DNA from: Berkiella sp964496435
Lineage (GTDB): Bacteria; Pseudomonadota; Gammaproteobacteria; Berkiellales; Berkiellaceae
Direction of reading: 5' to 3'
Assembly (NCBI GenBank): GCA_964496435.1
Contig: CAZBZP010000002.1
Coordinates: 1 to 64,000, forward strand
Length of the DNA: 64,000 bases
The notes beneath the pieces are model-generated. The model was not told the origin of the DNA. It was given only the letters and a program-made list of their open reading frames with translations, and ran no database searches. Within the stretch, counting starts at the first letter, position 1; each line of letters begins with the position of its first letter. Shown piece after piece: positions 41,801 through 50,635 of this stretch. Made by a program: the position numbers and the translations under genes.

Positions 41801-42064
41801 ATGAAAGCAATTAACCTCATAGGGATGGCTTTGACAGCAGCGTTATCCTTCTCCGCTTTTGCCTATGGTGATAGAAGTGATCATTCGCATGCAGGTGGTG
41901 ATCGCGATCACGATAGAGCTTCAGGCGAGAAAAACTTTACCCAAGATCTCAGGGGTGAACCTGATGCAGGCGCTGTTTCAATTAAGCGTGTTCGTTCAGG
42001 ACTGCCAGCTTGGAAATATCAAGAAGATAGCGAAGCCGGCGAAGTAGGTCGCGATCACCGCTAA
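41801..42064 (+). CDS. Small exported protein ending in RDHR (second of two)
   Basis: The 87-residue product starts with a signal peptide (MKAINLIGMALTAALSFSAF, then AYG, cleavage near residue 22). It has a His/Asp-rich segment (DRSDHSHAGGDRDHDRASG, about 24-42) that could bind metal ions, then a polar stretch ending EVGRDHR. GGAGG upstream supports ATG 41801 over an in-frame ATG 15 codons earlier. The last four residues are identical to those of the 41279-41566 protein, although the rest differs. It converges on livF, with eight bases between stop codons. Function unknown. Confidence 0.72.
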   Translation: MKAINLIGMALTAALSFSAFAYGDRSDHSHAGGDRDHDRASGEKNFTQDLRGEPDAGAVSIKRVRSGLPAWKYQEDSEAGEVGRDHR

Positions 42065-42072
42065 AAATATCG

Positions 42073-42798
42073 CTAAAGGGTACTGCCAAGATAGGCTGAT
42101 TGCACTTGTGGATTACTCAGCAAATCTTGACCAGTGCCTTCAAGTTGAATGTGCCCATTCACCAAAACATATGCCCGGTTTGCCAGTTTTAGTGCAAGAT
42201 GGGCGTTTTGCTCCACTAACAAGATAGTTGTTCCCATCTTAGCTATCTCTTTTAGCGTTTTAAAAAAATGTACAACCACTTGTGGTGCCAAACCCAGGCT
42301 GGGTTCATCAAGTAGAAATAATGAGGGTGAGCTCATCAAAGATCTTCCCATTGAAAGCATTTGCTGTTCGCCCCCTGACAAGGTACCTGCGCGTTGGTGA
42401 CGGCGTTCCTTTAAAAGCGGAAATAAACCATAAATCTTTTCTAGGTTTTGGTTGATGCTCGCTTGGCTTAAAAGATAAGCGCCCATCAATAAATTTTCTT
42501 GGGTTGTCATTTTAACAAATATACGTCGTCGTTCAGGCGCAATCGAAATGCCCAAGGGTGCGATTTCATGCGTAGGCAAATGGTGTATAGGCTCCCCTTT
42601 AAAAAAAATAGCGCCACTTTTAATCGGGGGCTGGCCATAGAGCGACATCAGCAAAGAAGTTTTGCCAGCGCCATTGGCACCGATAAGCGTTACGATTTCA
42701 TTTTCATTTATTTTTAATGAAACATCATGTAGCGCTTTAATTGCGCCATAACTAACATGCACATGCTCCACAGATAATAAAGGTGACTTAGAGTTCAT
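42073..42798 (-). CDS. livF: Branched-chain amino acid ABC transporter, ATPase LivF
   Basis: The second cytoplasmic ATPase of the high-affinity Leu/Ile/Val importer (241 residues from ATG 42798, with GGGG about seven bases upstream). It has Walker A GANGAGKTS, signature LSGGEQQMLSMGRSLM and Walker B LFLLDEPSLGLAP, with the LivF-type RRIFVKMTTQENL. The start lies inside the end of livG. Last gene of the livJHMGF operon. Confidence 0.95.
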   Translation of the reverse strand: MNSKSPLLSVEHVHVSYGAIKALHDVSLKINENEIVTLIGANGAGKTSLLMSLYGQPPIKSGAIFFKGEPIHHLPTHEIAPLGISIAPERRRIFVKMTTQENLLMGAYLLSQASINQNLEKIYGLFPLLKERRHQRAGTLSGGEQQMLSMGRSLMSSPSLFLLDEPSLGLAPQVVVHFFKTLKEIAKMGTTILLVEQNAHLALKLANRAYVLVNGHIQLEGTGQDLLSNPQVQSAYLGSTL

Positions 42799-43669
42799 GT
42801 TGTACCCCAAGGTAGGCTTCGATCACTTGGCTGTTTTCTCTTACTTGTTGAGGCGTGCCTGCGGCAATAACCACGCCGTGGTCAAGCACAACGACATGGT
42901 CGGATATAGTCATGACTAAAGACACATCATGTTCAATTAATAAGATACTCACCTTTTCTTGTTCACGCAGCGCTAAAATAATATCGCGCAGTTCATGTGT
43001 TTCCTGAGGATTGAGGCCTGCGGCAGGCTCATCTAAACAAAGTAAAAGGGGTTTGGTACACATGCTGCGGGCTATTTCTAAGTGTCGCTGTTTACCATAA
43101 GGTAACATGCCAGCAAGACGGTTGGCTTCTTTACTGAGATTAAATTTGTCTAGCCAATAATAGGCGCGCTCAACTGCTTCGTTTTCATCATGTTTAAAGT
43201 TTTTGCTATTGAAAAAACCACTGATTAAACTTTGATTTGCTCTACAAAATTGTGCGACCAATAAGTTTTCAATGACAGTCATCTCGCGAAATAATCGTAT
43301 ATTTTGAAAGGTTCTGGCAATGCCCATTCTGGCTACAAGATGAGAGCCACCAAAGGCTTTATAAAAGCATTTAGAAAATAATGAAAAGGGGTGAATTGCA
43401 TCACTGAGTGTCAAAGGCTCACCTAATAGGTGACGCAGATTGGTTTTTGTATTGTCATGACAAAAAATGATATTGCCACTTTGGGCAATATAAAAGCCGG
43501 TTAAGCAATTAAACAGCGTAGTTTTTCCTGCGCCATTAGGGCCTATTAAGGCAGTGATACTGCCTTCTTTTACGCTAAGGTTTACGTCATTTAATGCTTT
43601 TAAGCCACTAAAGCGCATCGATAAGGCATCAACCAGCAGTATATCTTTTGCAGTGTCTTGTATCGTCAT
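42788..43669 (-). CDS. livG: Branched-chain amino acid ABC transporter, ATPase LivG
   Basis: The first ATPase (293 residues, longer than the usual 255). Walker A is GPNGAGKTT. An insertion of roughly 35 residues (about 77-112, with LTLSDAIHPFSLFSKCFYKA) lies between Walker A and the conserved GIARTFQNIRLFREMTVIEN. LPYGKQRHLEIARSM and LLCLDEPAAGLNP follow. It overlaps livM by four bases. Confidence 0.95.
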   Translation of the reverse strand: MTIQDTAKDILLVDALSMRFSGLKALNDVNLSVKEGSITALIGPNGAGKTTLFNCLTGFYIAQSGNIIFCHDNTKTNLRHLLGEPLTLSDAIHPFSLFSKCFYKAFGGSHLVARMGIARTFQNIRLFREMTVIENLLVAQFCRANQSLISGFFNSKNFKHDENEAVERAYYWLDKFNLSKEANRLAGMLPYGKQRHLEIARSMCTKPLLLCLDEPAAGLNPQETHELRDIILALREQEKVSILLIEHDVSLVMTISDHVVVLDHGVVIAAGTPQQVRENSQVIEAYLGVQHEL

Positions 43670-44913
43670 GCTTTTGGCCTTTGAAAAGAAAAGCGTGAAA
43701 ATTTAACAAGACCCTGGGGACGCCATATCATCATAACGACCATCAAAGCGCCAAAAATAAGCATGCGATACTCAGAGAAGTCACGTAAAAATTCAGGCAG
43801 TAATGTTAGAATTAAGGCGGCCAAGATTACCCCCGTTGTGGAGCCCATCCCACCCAGCACCACAATAGAAAGAATAAGTGCCGATTCAATAAAGGTGAAA
43901 GAAGAGGGCGAAACAAAACCTTCTAATGAAGCAAAAAAGACACCACCTAAGCCACCTATCATGGCGCTTAAACCAAAAGCCCATAGTTTTGTTGTGACAT
44001 GATTAATGCCCAAAGAGCGGCAGGCAATTTCATCCTCTCTTAAGGCCTCAAAAGCTCGCCCTAAAGGCATACGCGCTAAGCGTGAAATAAACTTGATGGT
44101 TAAAGCAACAATCATAAGCAGAACGATATAAGTAAAGATATATCGATGCAGGTTACTGTATTCAAGATGAAAGAAATCGTGAAAAGGTCTTTGCTTTGAG
44201 GGACAAGCAGGGGCAAAACACAAACCAAATAGGCTCGGTGCAGGCACTTCAAGACCGTTGGGGCCACCCGTTAATGTATCCCAATTGTTCAACACTAAAC
44301 GCACTATTTCTCCAAAGCCCAGTGTGACAATGGCTAAGTAGTCACCGTACATACGAAGAACAGGAAAGGCGAGCAACACCCCAAAGAGACCTGCCAATAA
44401 AGCGCCTAAAGGTAGGGCGGTCCAAAATCCCAGGTGATAATATTGTGCACCCATGGCATAGGTATAAGCACCAATAGCGTAGAAGGCCACAAACCCCAGA
44501 TTCAATAATCCAGCAAGCCCGACAACAATATTCAGCCCAAGCCCTAGTAATATGTAAATTAAGCATAATATGGCAATGCTGAGCCAATATTTACCAATCA
44601 CAAAGGGTAATACCAGACATATAACCCCTAAGACCCACAACCACCCTTGGTGTGTCGGTTTCATTTTTTCGATGGGTGCATGTTCTTTAAATTTTTTGTT
44701 CAGTGTGGAAATGATATTTTGTAAAAACACACTCTCTTTTAAAAGTGAAAAGCCAAGCGAACCACAAAAAACAATGCTGGCCAACCAATAAGCACGCTTT
44801 ATTAGGATTTCAACTTGATACTCTTGCAGCACAAAGCACATAATCGGGCCAAGTATAATCAAAGCAACAATCGTATTGAGCAAAGCATTTAGAAGGCGAG
44901 CGTGCAATTTCAT
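43666..44913 (-). CDS. livM: Branched-chain amino acid ABC transporter, permease LivM
   Basis: A 415-residue inner-membrane permease. The N-terminal about 100 residues hold extra membrane segments, as in E. coli LivM. The core has LNIVVGLAGLLNLGFVAFYA and YGDYLAIVTLGFGEIVRLVL, then the ATPase-contacting GRAFEALREDEIACRSLGIN loop and the segment SSFTFIESALILSIVVLGGM. It begins directly after livH (adjacent codons). Confidence 0.95.
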   Translation of the reverse strand: MKLHARLLNALLNTIVALIILGPIMCFVLQEYQVEILIKRAYWLASIVFCGSLGFSLLKESVFLQNIISTLNKKFKEHAPIEKMKPTHQGWLWVLGVICLVLPFVIGKYWLSIAILCLIYILLGLGLNIVVGLAGLLNLGFVAFYAIGAYTYAMGAQYYHLGFWTALPLGALLAGLFGVLLAFPVLRMYGDYLAIVTLGFGEIVRLVLNNWDTLTGGPNGLEVPAPSLFGLCFAPACPSKQRPFHDFFHLEYSNLHRYIFTYIVLLMIVALTIKFISRLARMPLGRAFEALREDEIACRSLGINHVTTKLWAFGLSAMIGGLGGVFFASLEGFVSPSSFTFIESALILSIVVLGGMGSTTGVILAALILTLLPEFLRDFSEYRMLIFGALMVVMMIWRPQGLVKFSRFSFQRPKA

Positions 44914-45831
44914 TTAAATTTTTTCCACGTCTTTGGTGCCAAGCAGACCGCTTGGCTTAAAGATAAGGACTAAAATAAGGATGGCAAAGGCAAACACATC
45001 TTTATAATCAGCGCTCACAAAGCCAGAAAACAAGGATTCAGCCAAACCCAGCAATAACCCACCAAGCATCGCGCCGACAATGGAGCCAATGCCGCCGACA
45101 ACGGCGCTGGTAAAGGCTTTGATGCCAACCATAAAGCCAATAGCAAAATCAAAAGAGCCATAGGTTAATGTAACGAGTGTCCCTGCAATTGCGGCAAGAC
45201 AAGAACCCAATACAAACACAAAGGGGATGATTTTATTAGGTGGCACACCCAGCATGGCGGACATAACAAGATCTTGTTGGGTTGCTCGCATTGCACGCCC
45301 AACTCTGGTTTTGTTGATCATCAATGATAAAACAATCATGCATATCAGTGAGATGACAATAATTAAACCATCAACATTTGATAAGATGATTGTATTGTCA
45401 CCCTGTCCTATTTCGATACGTCCAGTAATAAGTGCTGGGATAGCTTGTGTGCTTGCACCTTGACTGACGCGCACGAAGTTCTGCAACAATAATGAAACGC
45501 CAATCGCAGAAATAAGGGGGGCGAGTCTTGCGGCTGTGCGTAGCCTTCGATAAGCGACACGCTCTATAACATAACCATATAAGCCTGTAATAATCATGGT
45601 TAAAAGAGCTGTTATGAATAAAACAACGATAAGAGAATGCAAGCCAAATAAAGTTAAGAGTGCGATAAAGATGGCCGTGAGATAGGCTGATATCATGTAG
45701 ATATCACCATGTGCGAAGTTGATCATGCCGATAATGCCATAGACCATGCTATAGCCTATGGCGATGAGTCCATAAATTGAGCCTAAAACCAACCCGTTAA
45801 GTAGTTGCTGAACGATATAAGCCCAATTCAT
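44914..45831 (-). CDS. livH: Branched-chain amino acid ABC transporter, permease LivH
   Basis: The partner permease (305 residues, about eight membrane segments). Characteristic stretches are YGLIAIGYSMVYGIIGMINF near the start, GRAMRATQQDLVMSAMLGVP in the cytoplasmic loop and GIKAFTSAVVGGIGSIVGAM near the C-terminus. Three bases separate it from livJ. Confidence 0.95.
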   Translation of the reverse strand: MNWAYIVQQLLNGLVLGSIYGLIAIGYSMVYGIIGMINFAHGDIYMISAYLTAIFIALLTLFGLHSLIVVLFITALLTMIITGLYGYVIERVAYRRLRTAARLAPLISAIGVSLLLQNFVRVSQGASTQAIPALITGRIEIGQGDNTIILSNVDGLIIVISLICMIVLSLMINKTRVGRAMRATQQDLVMSAMLGVPPNKIIPFVFVLGSCLAAIAGTLVTLTYGSFDFAIGFMVGIKAFTSAVVGGIGSIVGAMLGGLLLGLAESLFSGFVSADYKDVFAFAILILVLIFKPSGLLGTKDVEKI

Positions 45832-45834
45832 GAT

Positions 45835-46953
45835 TTAACTTTTAACTTGTTGGTATGATCCTTTGTCGTTCCACTCATAGATGACGTAATCTGCACTTTT
45901 CATATCACCTTTTTCATCCCAAGCACGCTTACCCATCACGGTATCAACATCGTGATTGTGTAGCCAATCTGCTATTTTTGCGCCATCATTTGATTTTGTT
46001 TCTTTCATCGCTTGCGCAAGCGCTTGGATAGCGGCATAGGTGTAGAGAGTGTAGCCTTCTGGTTCGATATGCTTGTTACGGAATTCACCCAGTATTTTTT
46101 GACTACTTTCATTTTTACGTGGATCTGCGCCAAAGGTCATATAAACGCCATTCACAATATTGGGCCCACCGGCACTGGTGACAAAATCTTCAGAAACAAT
46201 ACCGTCACCAGAAACAAAGGTTGCTTTAACATCTTGTTCACGCATTTGTCTTAGCAAGGGGCCAGCTTCGGTATGAAGCCCACCAAAATAAACGGCTTGT
46301 GCTTTGGATTCTTTAATTTTGGAAACCAAGGCATTAAAATTTTTCTCGCCGCGGGTTAAACCTTCATATAACACAACTTTTGAGCCTAGCTTTTCTAGCT
46401 TTGCTTTGGTGGCATCGGCTAAGCCTTTACCATAGGTGTCTTTATCATGAATCACAGCAACTTGGTTTGCTTTGAGGTTATCATGAATATATTGCGCTGC
46501 AACGACACCTTGTTGATCATCGCGTCCACAAATTCTAAAAATGGTTTTATAGCCACGTTCCGTAATTAAAGGGTTGGTAGAGGCAGGCGTAATCATCACG
46601 GCATTTGCATCTGCGTAAACGGAAGTAGCAGGAATAGTAGAAGATGAACAGAAGTGACCAATAATAGCTGTCACTTTATCGTTATCTACTAATCGGTGCG
46701 CGACGGCGACGGCTTGTTTAGGTTCACAAGCATCATCAGCTTTGACTAATTCAATTTTATCGCCGTTGATGCCACCTTGTTTGTTAATGTCATCAGCAGC
46801 CTGCGTTGCACCATGCCACATTTGTTCACCAAAAGCGGCATAGGGGCCAGAAAAGGGGCCTGCTACCCCAATTTTTACGGTGCCAGCAAATATGGAGAGT
46901 GGTAAAGCACCAAGTAGGGTTATTAAAGCAGTAGTAGGTAATAATTTAGGCAC
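45835..46953 (-). CDS. livJ: Branched-chain amino acid-binding protein LivJ
   Basis: The periplasmic receptor of the importer (372 residues), with a signal peptide of about 23 residues (MPKLLPTTALITLLGALPLS, then IFAG). The mature part begins TVKIGVAGPFSGPYAAFGEQ, typical of type I periplasmic binding proteins of the Leu/Ile/Val group. GTG 46953 is the start, with AAGGAG seven bases upstream. It is the first gene of livJHMGF, driven by the promoter-like sequence at 46988-47016. Cargo specificity is inferred from family and from the leucine-degradation genes nearby. Confidence 0.94.
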   Translation of the reverse strand: MPKLLPTTALITLLGALPLSIFAGTVKIGVAGPFSGPYAAFGEQMWHGATQAADDINKQGGINGDKIELVKADDACEPKQAVAVAHRLVDNDKVTAIIGHFCSSSTIPATSVYADANAVMITPASTNPLITERGYKTIFRICGRDDQQGVVAAQYIHDNLKANQVAVIHDKDTYGKGLADATKAKLEKLGSKVVLYEGLTRGEKNFNALVSKIKESKAQAVYFGGLHTEAGPLLRQMREQDVKATFVSGDGIVSEDFVTSAGGPNIVNGVYMTFGADPRKNESSQKILGEFRNKHIEPEGYTLYTYAAIQALAQAMKETKSNDGAKIADWLHNHDVDTVMGKRAWDEKGDMKSADYVIYEWNDKGSYQQVKS

Positions 46954-46987
46954 AGGACACTCCTTGTCTTGCTAACATTATTACTTG

Positions 46988-47037
46988 ATTGTATGGCTCA
47001 TCACTCTAAGAGGCAATATGCTCTTCTTAATTAAGAA
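46988..47037 (-). promoter_or_regulatory. Candidate livJ promoter with an upstream palindrome
   Basis: On the minus strand TTGCCT (47016-47011) and TACAAT (46993-46988) are 17 bp apart, a good sigma70 match 35 bp before the livJ start. A perfect 14-bp palindrome, TTCTTAATTAAGAA (47024-47037), lies seven bases upstream of the -35 box, a position suited to an activator or repressor. Confidence 0.5.
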
Positions 47038-47052
47038 TTAGGTGGGAATTAT

Positions 47053-47120
47053 CGCGGGACATATGGGAAAACAACTTTATTTCATCGCCTTGCCATGAAA
47101 AAAGTGTTTCCCATATGCCA
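47053..47120 (-). repeat. Dispersed hairpin repeat, second family, copy A
   Basis: Read on the minus strand, this 68-base segment matches 52386-52454 with roughly 80% identity by eye. Shared blocks include AACACTTTTTT, ATGAAATAAAGTTGTTT and GTCCCGCG. Its ends are inverted (CATATGGGAAA at 47060-47070 and TTTCCCATATG at 47107-47117), so it can form a long imperfect hairpin. It lies between livJ and the phosphatase gene. Confidence 0.7.
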
Positions 47121-47145
47121 TTTAAAATTGGCAGGTATCTAATTC

Positions 47146-47820
47146 TTATGATGTGAGTTCGTAAAAAGGATTCGGCAACCTGACTCTGGCTTCAGCATAG
47201 CCACCTTCTAAATCAGCTTGTTGGTCGCCAATATTGAGAATAATGTCATAGCCTTGGGCCATAATATGGCGTCGGGTGTTGGTTTTAAATTCTTGAATGC
47301 TTTGTTTATCTTTGTCTAGCGGCTTTAATATAAGTTCCTTCCAGGTTGAGTAACCGGCATTTTTAAGGTTTTTGCTGGTCACATCAACCAATTCTGGGCT
47401 ATTAGGTCTTGAACTTATAAAAAATACGGCGACATTTTTATTAATGGCATGCTGATAAAACTGTAACACCGGCAAAATAGGTTCTGCATTGGCTTGCATC
47501 ATGATAGCAGTGACTGCAGAAGTATTGCTCGTAAAGGCATTGCGTTCTAAACCGCGATAATTAGAAAGAGCGGTTTCATCCACATCTAGCACTATCGCTA
47601 AGGGGTTGGGGCGCTTTTGAAGAAGTTGCCTGTCTAGATAATCTTTAGCATCAACCAGTAAGTGCTCAATTTCTTTATAGTAAAGGCCAGACTCATAATA
47701 CTGTTTAAGCTTTTCTTTGTCTGCGCCACTAAAGCCTTTGGGGTTTACATTCAGGGCATGAATGTTAAAGCTGATCAACAGAGCACCTACAAATAAAGCG
47801 TGAAAGAATCGTTTTAACAT
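47146..47820 (-). CDS. Secreted HAD-family acid phosphatase (class B/e(P4)-like)
   Basis: A HAD superfamily subclass IIIB acid phosphatase (224 residues), most likely periplasmic. It has an N-terminal signal segment (MLKRFFHALFVGALLISFNI, cleaved near residue 22). The catalytic motif is LDVDETALSNY, with nucleophile Asp79 and Asp81. Motif II is in FFISSRP, and the C-terminal part has LNIGDQQADLEGGY with the motif IV acidic residues. There is no lipobox Cys, so unlike Haemophilus e(P4) it is not obviously a lipoprotein. AGGTG precedes ATG 47820. The upstream neighbour (17 bp) is a membrane protein on the same strand. Confidence 0.88.
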   Translation of the reverse strand: MLKRFFHALFVGALLISFNIHALNVNPKGFSGADKEKLKQYYESGLYYKEIEHLLVDAKDYLDRQLLQKRPNPLAIVLDVDETALSNYRGLERNAFTSNTSAVTAIMMQANAEPILPVLQFYQHAINKNVAVFFISSRPNSPELVDVTSKNLKNAGYSTWKELILKPLDKDKQSIQEFKTNTRRHIMAQGYDIILNIGDQQADLEGGYAEARVRLPNPFYELTS

Positions 47821-47836
47821 GCAACACCTTTTTAAA

Positions 47837-48586
47837 CTACCAACGAGGAAGATTTTGAAACGCACGTCGTCTCAAATCATGCAATAACACAAGCATAATT
47901 GAGAAAATAAGCGGTATGAATAAGGTTTGAATAACGATGTTGAATGCTGTTGCAGATAAAATGATCGAATTCGTGGGCATATTTATTTTAGCGCAAGTCA
48001 CTATCAAGCAAAGCAAAACACACAGTGTCAAGATAATATTGAGGAGCATCGGTACACAGATTACCCTAGCAACATGCCACCACTGGCCCCACACCAAACG
48101 ATGACTCATTGTCAGCGTTTGAAAAACATTTTGGTTATCCGTAATCACCAACACAAAAGAAAACATTAATGAGAGCGTTAAAATCAAGCCAGGGATCACC
48201 ATTAACATGGTGCCACTAAGGATGATTAAGCTATACAGCGCCGATAATAATAAGAGAGGGATAAGCTTAGATAGTGCATGCTGCAAAGAACCAATAAAGT
48301 GGCTGGGCACGTTATAGCACATACAATAAAGTCTAAAGATAAGACCGCTTAATATTGTAAAGCCACCTAGCCAAGCAAAAGCGAGGATCCAAAGCAGATA
48401 GGCTGGTACATGACCCGTTGTTCCAATATGCATTCCAAACATGGTACATAAGCAATAGGGAGCTATCATGAGCAGTGCGGCAAGAAAAGAATAAGGTAGT
48501 GCTTGTTTAAAGCTTAACTTATAAAGAGAGAAGCCTTGTTCTAATACTTGTAAACTATCTTGCGGTTCTGTTTTTAAAGTAAACAT
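47837..48586 (-). CDS. YciC-like polytopic membrane protein
   Basis: A 249-residue protein with about six hydrophobic segments, lacking enzyme motifs. The arrangement LEQGFSLYKLSFKQALPYSF at the start, a repeated LIPLLLLSALYSLIILSGTM, VIPGLILTLSLMFSFVLVIT and WGQWWHVARVI resembles the YciC/DUF975-like inner-membrane family of unknown function. It probably shares a transcript with the phosphatase gene. Confidence 0.7.
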   Translation of the reverse strand: MFTLKTEPQDSLQVLEQGFSLYKLSFKQALPYSFLAALLMIAPYCLCTMFGMHIGTTGHVPAYLLWILAFAWLGGFTILSGLIFRLYCMCYNVPSHFIGSLQHALSKLIPLLLLSALYSLIILSGTMLMVIPGLILTLSLMFSFVLVITDNQNVFQTLTMSHRLVWGQWWHVARVICVPMLLNIILTLCVLLCLIVTCAKINMPTNSIILSATAFNIVIQTLFIPLIFSIMLVLLHDLRRRAFQNLPRW

Positions 48587-48717
48587 ACTTAATTTATGTC
48601 TTTTTTTATTGGGTACAGGGGCATTATTGACTATTTTGATGCTTAATCAAACTGGTGTAAGTATATTGTCTCGAATATAGTATAAATACTTAGATTTCAA
48701 ACAAAATAAGATCGCGA

Positions 48718-49647
48718 ATGAAAGCATTGCTGATCCAAAATCTTCATAAAAGATATGCTAATGGCATTCATGCCGTCAAAGGGATCTCTCTGGAAGTGTC
48801 ACAGGGAGAATTCTTTGGTCTCTTAGGCCCCAACGGCGCAGGCAAATCAACTACTATCGGGATAGTTTCATCTTTAGTAAATAAAACCGATGGCAATATC
48901 ACTATATTTGGTCATGATTTAGATAAACAGCCTGAACTGGCTAAAGCCTGTATTGGCTTAGTTCCCCAAGAATTCAACTTTAATATGTTTGAACGTGTTA
49001 TTGATATTTTAACCCAACAAGCAGGCTATTATGGGATCCCCTACAAAGAAGCCAAAGAGAGAGCCGAGTTTTATTTGCGCAAATTAAATATGTGGGATAA
49101 AGCAAAAGAACCTGCCCGCAATCTCTCCGGTGGTTTGAAACGTCGCTTGCTCATTATTCGAGGCATTATCCATGAACCCAAACTATTGATCTTGGATGAA
49201 CCAACGGCTGGCGTCGATATCGAGCTGCGTCGCTCAACATGGGCCTTTTTGCAAGAAATTAATGCAAAAGGCACAACTATCATTTTAACAACACACTATT
49301 TAGAAGAAGCAGAATCCTTATGCAAACGCATAGCCATTATTAATCATGGTGAAATCATTCAAGATATGAGTGTTAAAAACATGTTAGCAACGCTGGCGCG
49401 CGAAACAATCGTTTTAGATCTGAAAGCGCCTATAGTGAATACGCCTATAGTGGATGGCTTTGATTTTACGAGACCAGATGAGAGTACTTTAGAAGTGAGT
49501 TTCCATCGTAATACCTCATTGAATCAATTATTTATTGAACTGTTGAAGCAAGGCATCGAAGTCATGAGTTTGCGAAATAAAACCAATCGTTTGGAAGAAC
49601 TTTTCTTAGATTTAGTTAATACAGGCAAGGAACTCAATCGTGAGTAG
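48718..49647 (+). CDS. ABC exporter ATPase, YadG-like
   Basis: The ATP-binding subunit (309 residues) of an ABC-2 type exporter. Walker A GPNGAGKST (about 41-49), LVPQEFNFNMFERV, signature LSGGLKRRLLIIRGI and Walker B LLILDEPTAGVDIELRR are complete. It is closest in pattern to E. coli YadG. The permease gene overlaps its end by eight bases. The exported substrate is unknown. Confidence 0.92.
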   Translation: MKALLIQNLHKRYANGIHAVKGISLEVSQGEFFGLLGPNGAGKSTTIGIVSSLVNKTDGNITIFGHDLDKQPELAKACIGLVPQEFNFNMFERVIDILTQQAGYYGIPYKEAKERAEFYLRKLNMWDKAKEPARNLSGGLKRRLLIIRGIIHEPKLLILDEPTAGVDIELRRSTWAFLQEINAKGTTIILTTHYLEEAESLCKRIAIINHGEIIQDMSVKNMLATLARETIVLDLKAPIVNTPIVDGFDFTRPDESTLEVSFHRNTSLNQLFIELLKQGIEVMSLRNKTNRLEELFLDLVNTGKELNRE

Positions 49648-50410
49648 AACAAACCGGGTCGCGCTTTATACCTTAACCCGTAGAGAAATCACACGCTTTT
49701 TTCGGATCTGGACACAGACCCTTTTGCCTTCACCTATTTCAATTGTGTTGTATTTTGTTATCTTTGGCAGCCTAATCGGTCCGCGTATTGGTGAAATTGA
49801 TGGGCATCCTTATATAGCATATCTGGCGCCAGGTCTTATCATGATGGCAGTTATCAATAATTCATTTTCGAATGTGGTGGCTTCTTTTTTTGGCGCTAAA
49901 TTTCAACGTAATATTGAAGAAATGTACGTTGCGCCGATGTCTAGTTTAGTAATCCTCTTGGGATTCACCTTTGGGGGCGTGGTCAGAGGTTTTATTGTAG
50001 GCTTAATTGTAACCGGCGTTGCCTTGTTTTTCACACAATTACATATTCATCATATAGGCGTGGTATTAACTGTGGTGGTTGCAACGGCTATGCTATTTTC
50101 TCTAGGGGGATTAATTAACGCGATATTTTCACGAAAATTTGATGATATTAATATTATTCCTACTTTCGTGTTAACGCCCTTAACTTATCTAGGTGGTGTC
50201 TTTTATTCGACCAATATGCTCGCGCCATTTTGGCAAAAGCTTTCCTATTTCAATCCTATTCTTTATATGATTAATGCTTTTCGATATGGCATGCTTGGCA
50301 CTTCTGATGTGCCGGTTAGCATATCGCTTGGCTTTATTCTTTTAACCAATGTACTTTGCTTTGCCATTGCGTGGCGATTATTAGCCAAAGGCACTGGCAT
50401 CAAAGCTTAA
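49640..50410 (+). CDS. ABC exporter permease, YadH-like
   Basis: An ABC-2 permease of 256 residues with six membrane segments. The start RREITRFFRIWTQTLLPSPI and FVIFGSLIGPRIGEIDGHPY strongly resemble YadH. The C-terminal half has FVLTPLTYLGGVFYSTNMLA and YFNPILYMINAFRYGMLG. The start is GTG 49640, inside the ATPase gene. With the preceding gene it forms a two-gene exporter operon that ends just before the tRNA gene. Confidence 0.92.
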   Translation: MSRTNRVALYTLTRREITRFFRIWTQTLLPSPISIVLYFVIFGSLIGPRIGEIDGHPYIAYLAPGLIMMAVINNSFSNVVASFFGAKFQRNIEEMYVAPMSSLVILLGFTFGGVVRGFIVGLIVTGVALFFTQLHIHHIGVVLTVVVATAMLFSLGGLINAIFSRKFDDINIIPTFVLTPLTYLGGVFYSTNMLAPFWQKLSYFNPILYMINAFRYGMLGTSDVPVSISLGFILLTNVLCFAIAWRLLAKGTGIKA

Positions 50411-50442
50411 TGTAAGTTATGAAACTCTTTTTAAATGTGGAC

Positions 50443-50471
50443 TCGTCACATTGAGAAGGACTTGTTATAAT
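50443..50471 (+). promoter_or_regulatory. Promoter of the tRNA-Ser gene
   Basis: TCGTCA (50443-50448) and a consensus TATAAT (50466-50471) are 17 bp apart. A G/C-rich discriminator (GAGCACCC) follows before the tRNA begins at 50483, as is usual for growth-rate-controlled stable RNA promoters. Confidence 0.55.
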
Positions 50472-50482
50472 GAGCACCCTTC

Positions 50483-50573
50483 GGAGAGATGTCAGAGCGG
50501 TCGAATGAGCACGCCTGGAAAGTGTGTGTACGTGATGAGCGTACCGAGGGTTCGAATCCCTCTCTCTCCGCCA
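50483..50573 (+). tRNA. tRNA-Ser (anticodon GGA)
   Basis: The gene is 91 bases long including the encoded CCA. The acceptor stem pairs GGAGAGA with TCTCTCC. The anticodon loop reads CTGGAAA, with GGA decoding TCC/TCT. A long variable arm (GTAC-gtgatga-GCGTAC region) marks a class II serine tRNA, and the T-arm GAGGGTTCGAATCCCTC is intact. A terminator follows at 50583. Serine tRNAs are frequent integration sites, and the next 5.5 kb carry accessory genes, but no integrase or duplicated tRNA end is visible. Confidence 0.97.
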
Positions 50574-50582
50574 ATAAAAAAG

Positions 50583-50607
50583 TACCCACGAAGTGGGTAT
50601 TTTTTTA
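50583..50607 (+). terminator. Intrinsic terminator after tRNA-Ser
   Basis: TACCCAC (50583-50589) and GTGGGTA (50593-50599) form a 7-bp stem with loop GAA, followed by eight T residues. Confidence 0.88.
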
Positions 50608-50635
50608 TTGGCTAAGTAACTTGCACTTAATCTAT

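Noticed and set aside
50483..50573. tRNA-Ser as a proven integration (att) site
   Set aside because: I found no integrase gene and no duplicated tRNA 3' end (CCCTCTCTCTCCGCCA) elsewhere in the window; only the gene content suggests an island.
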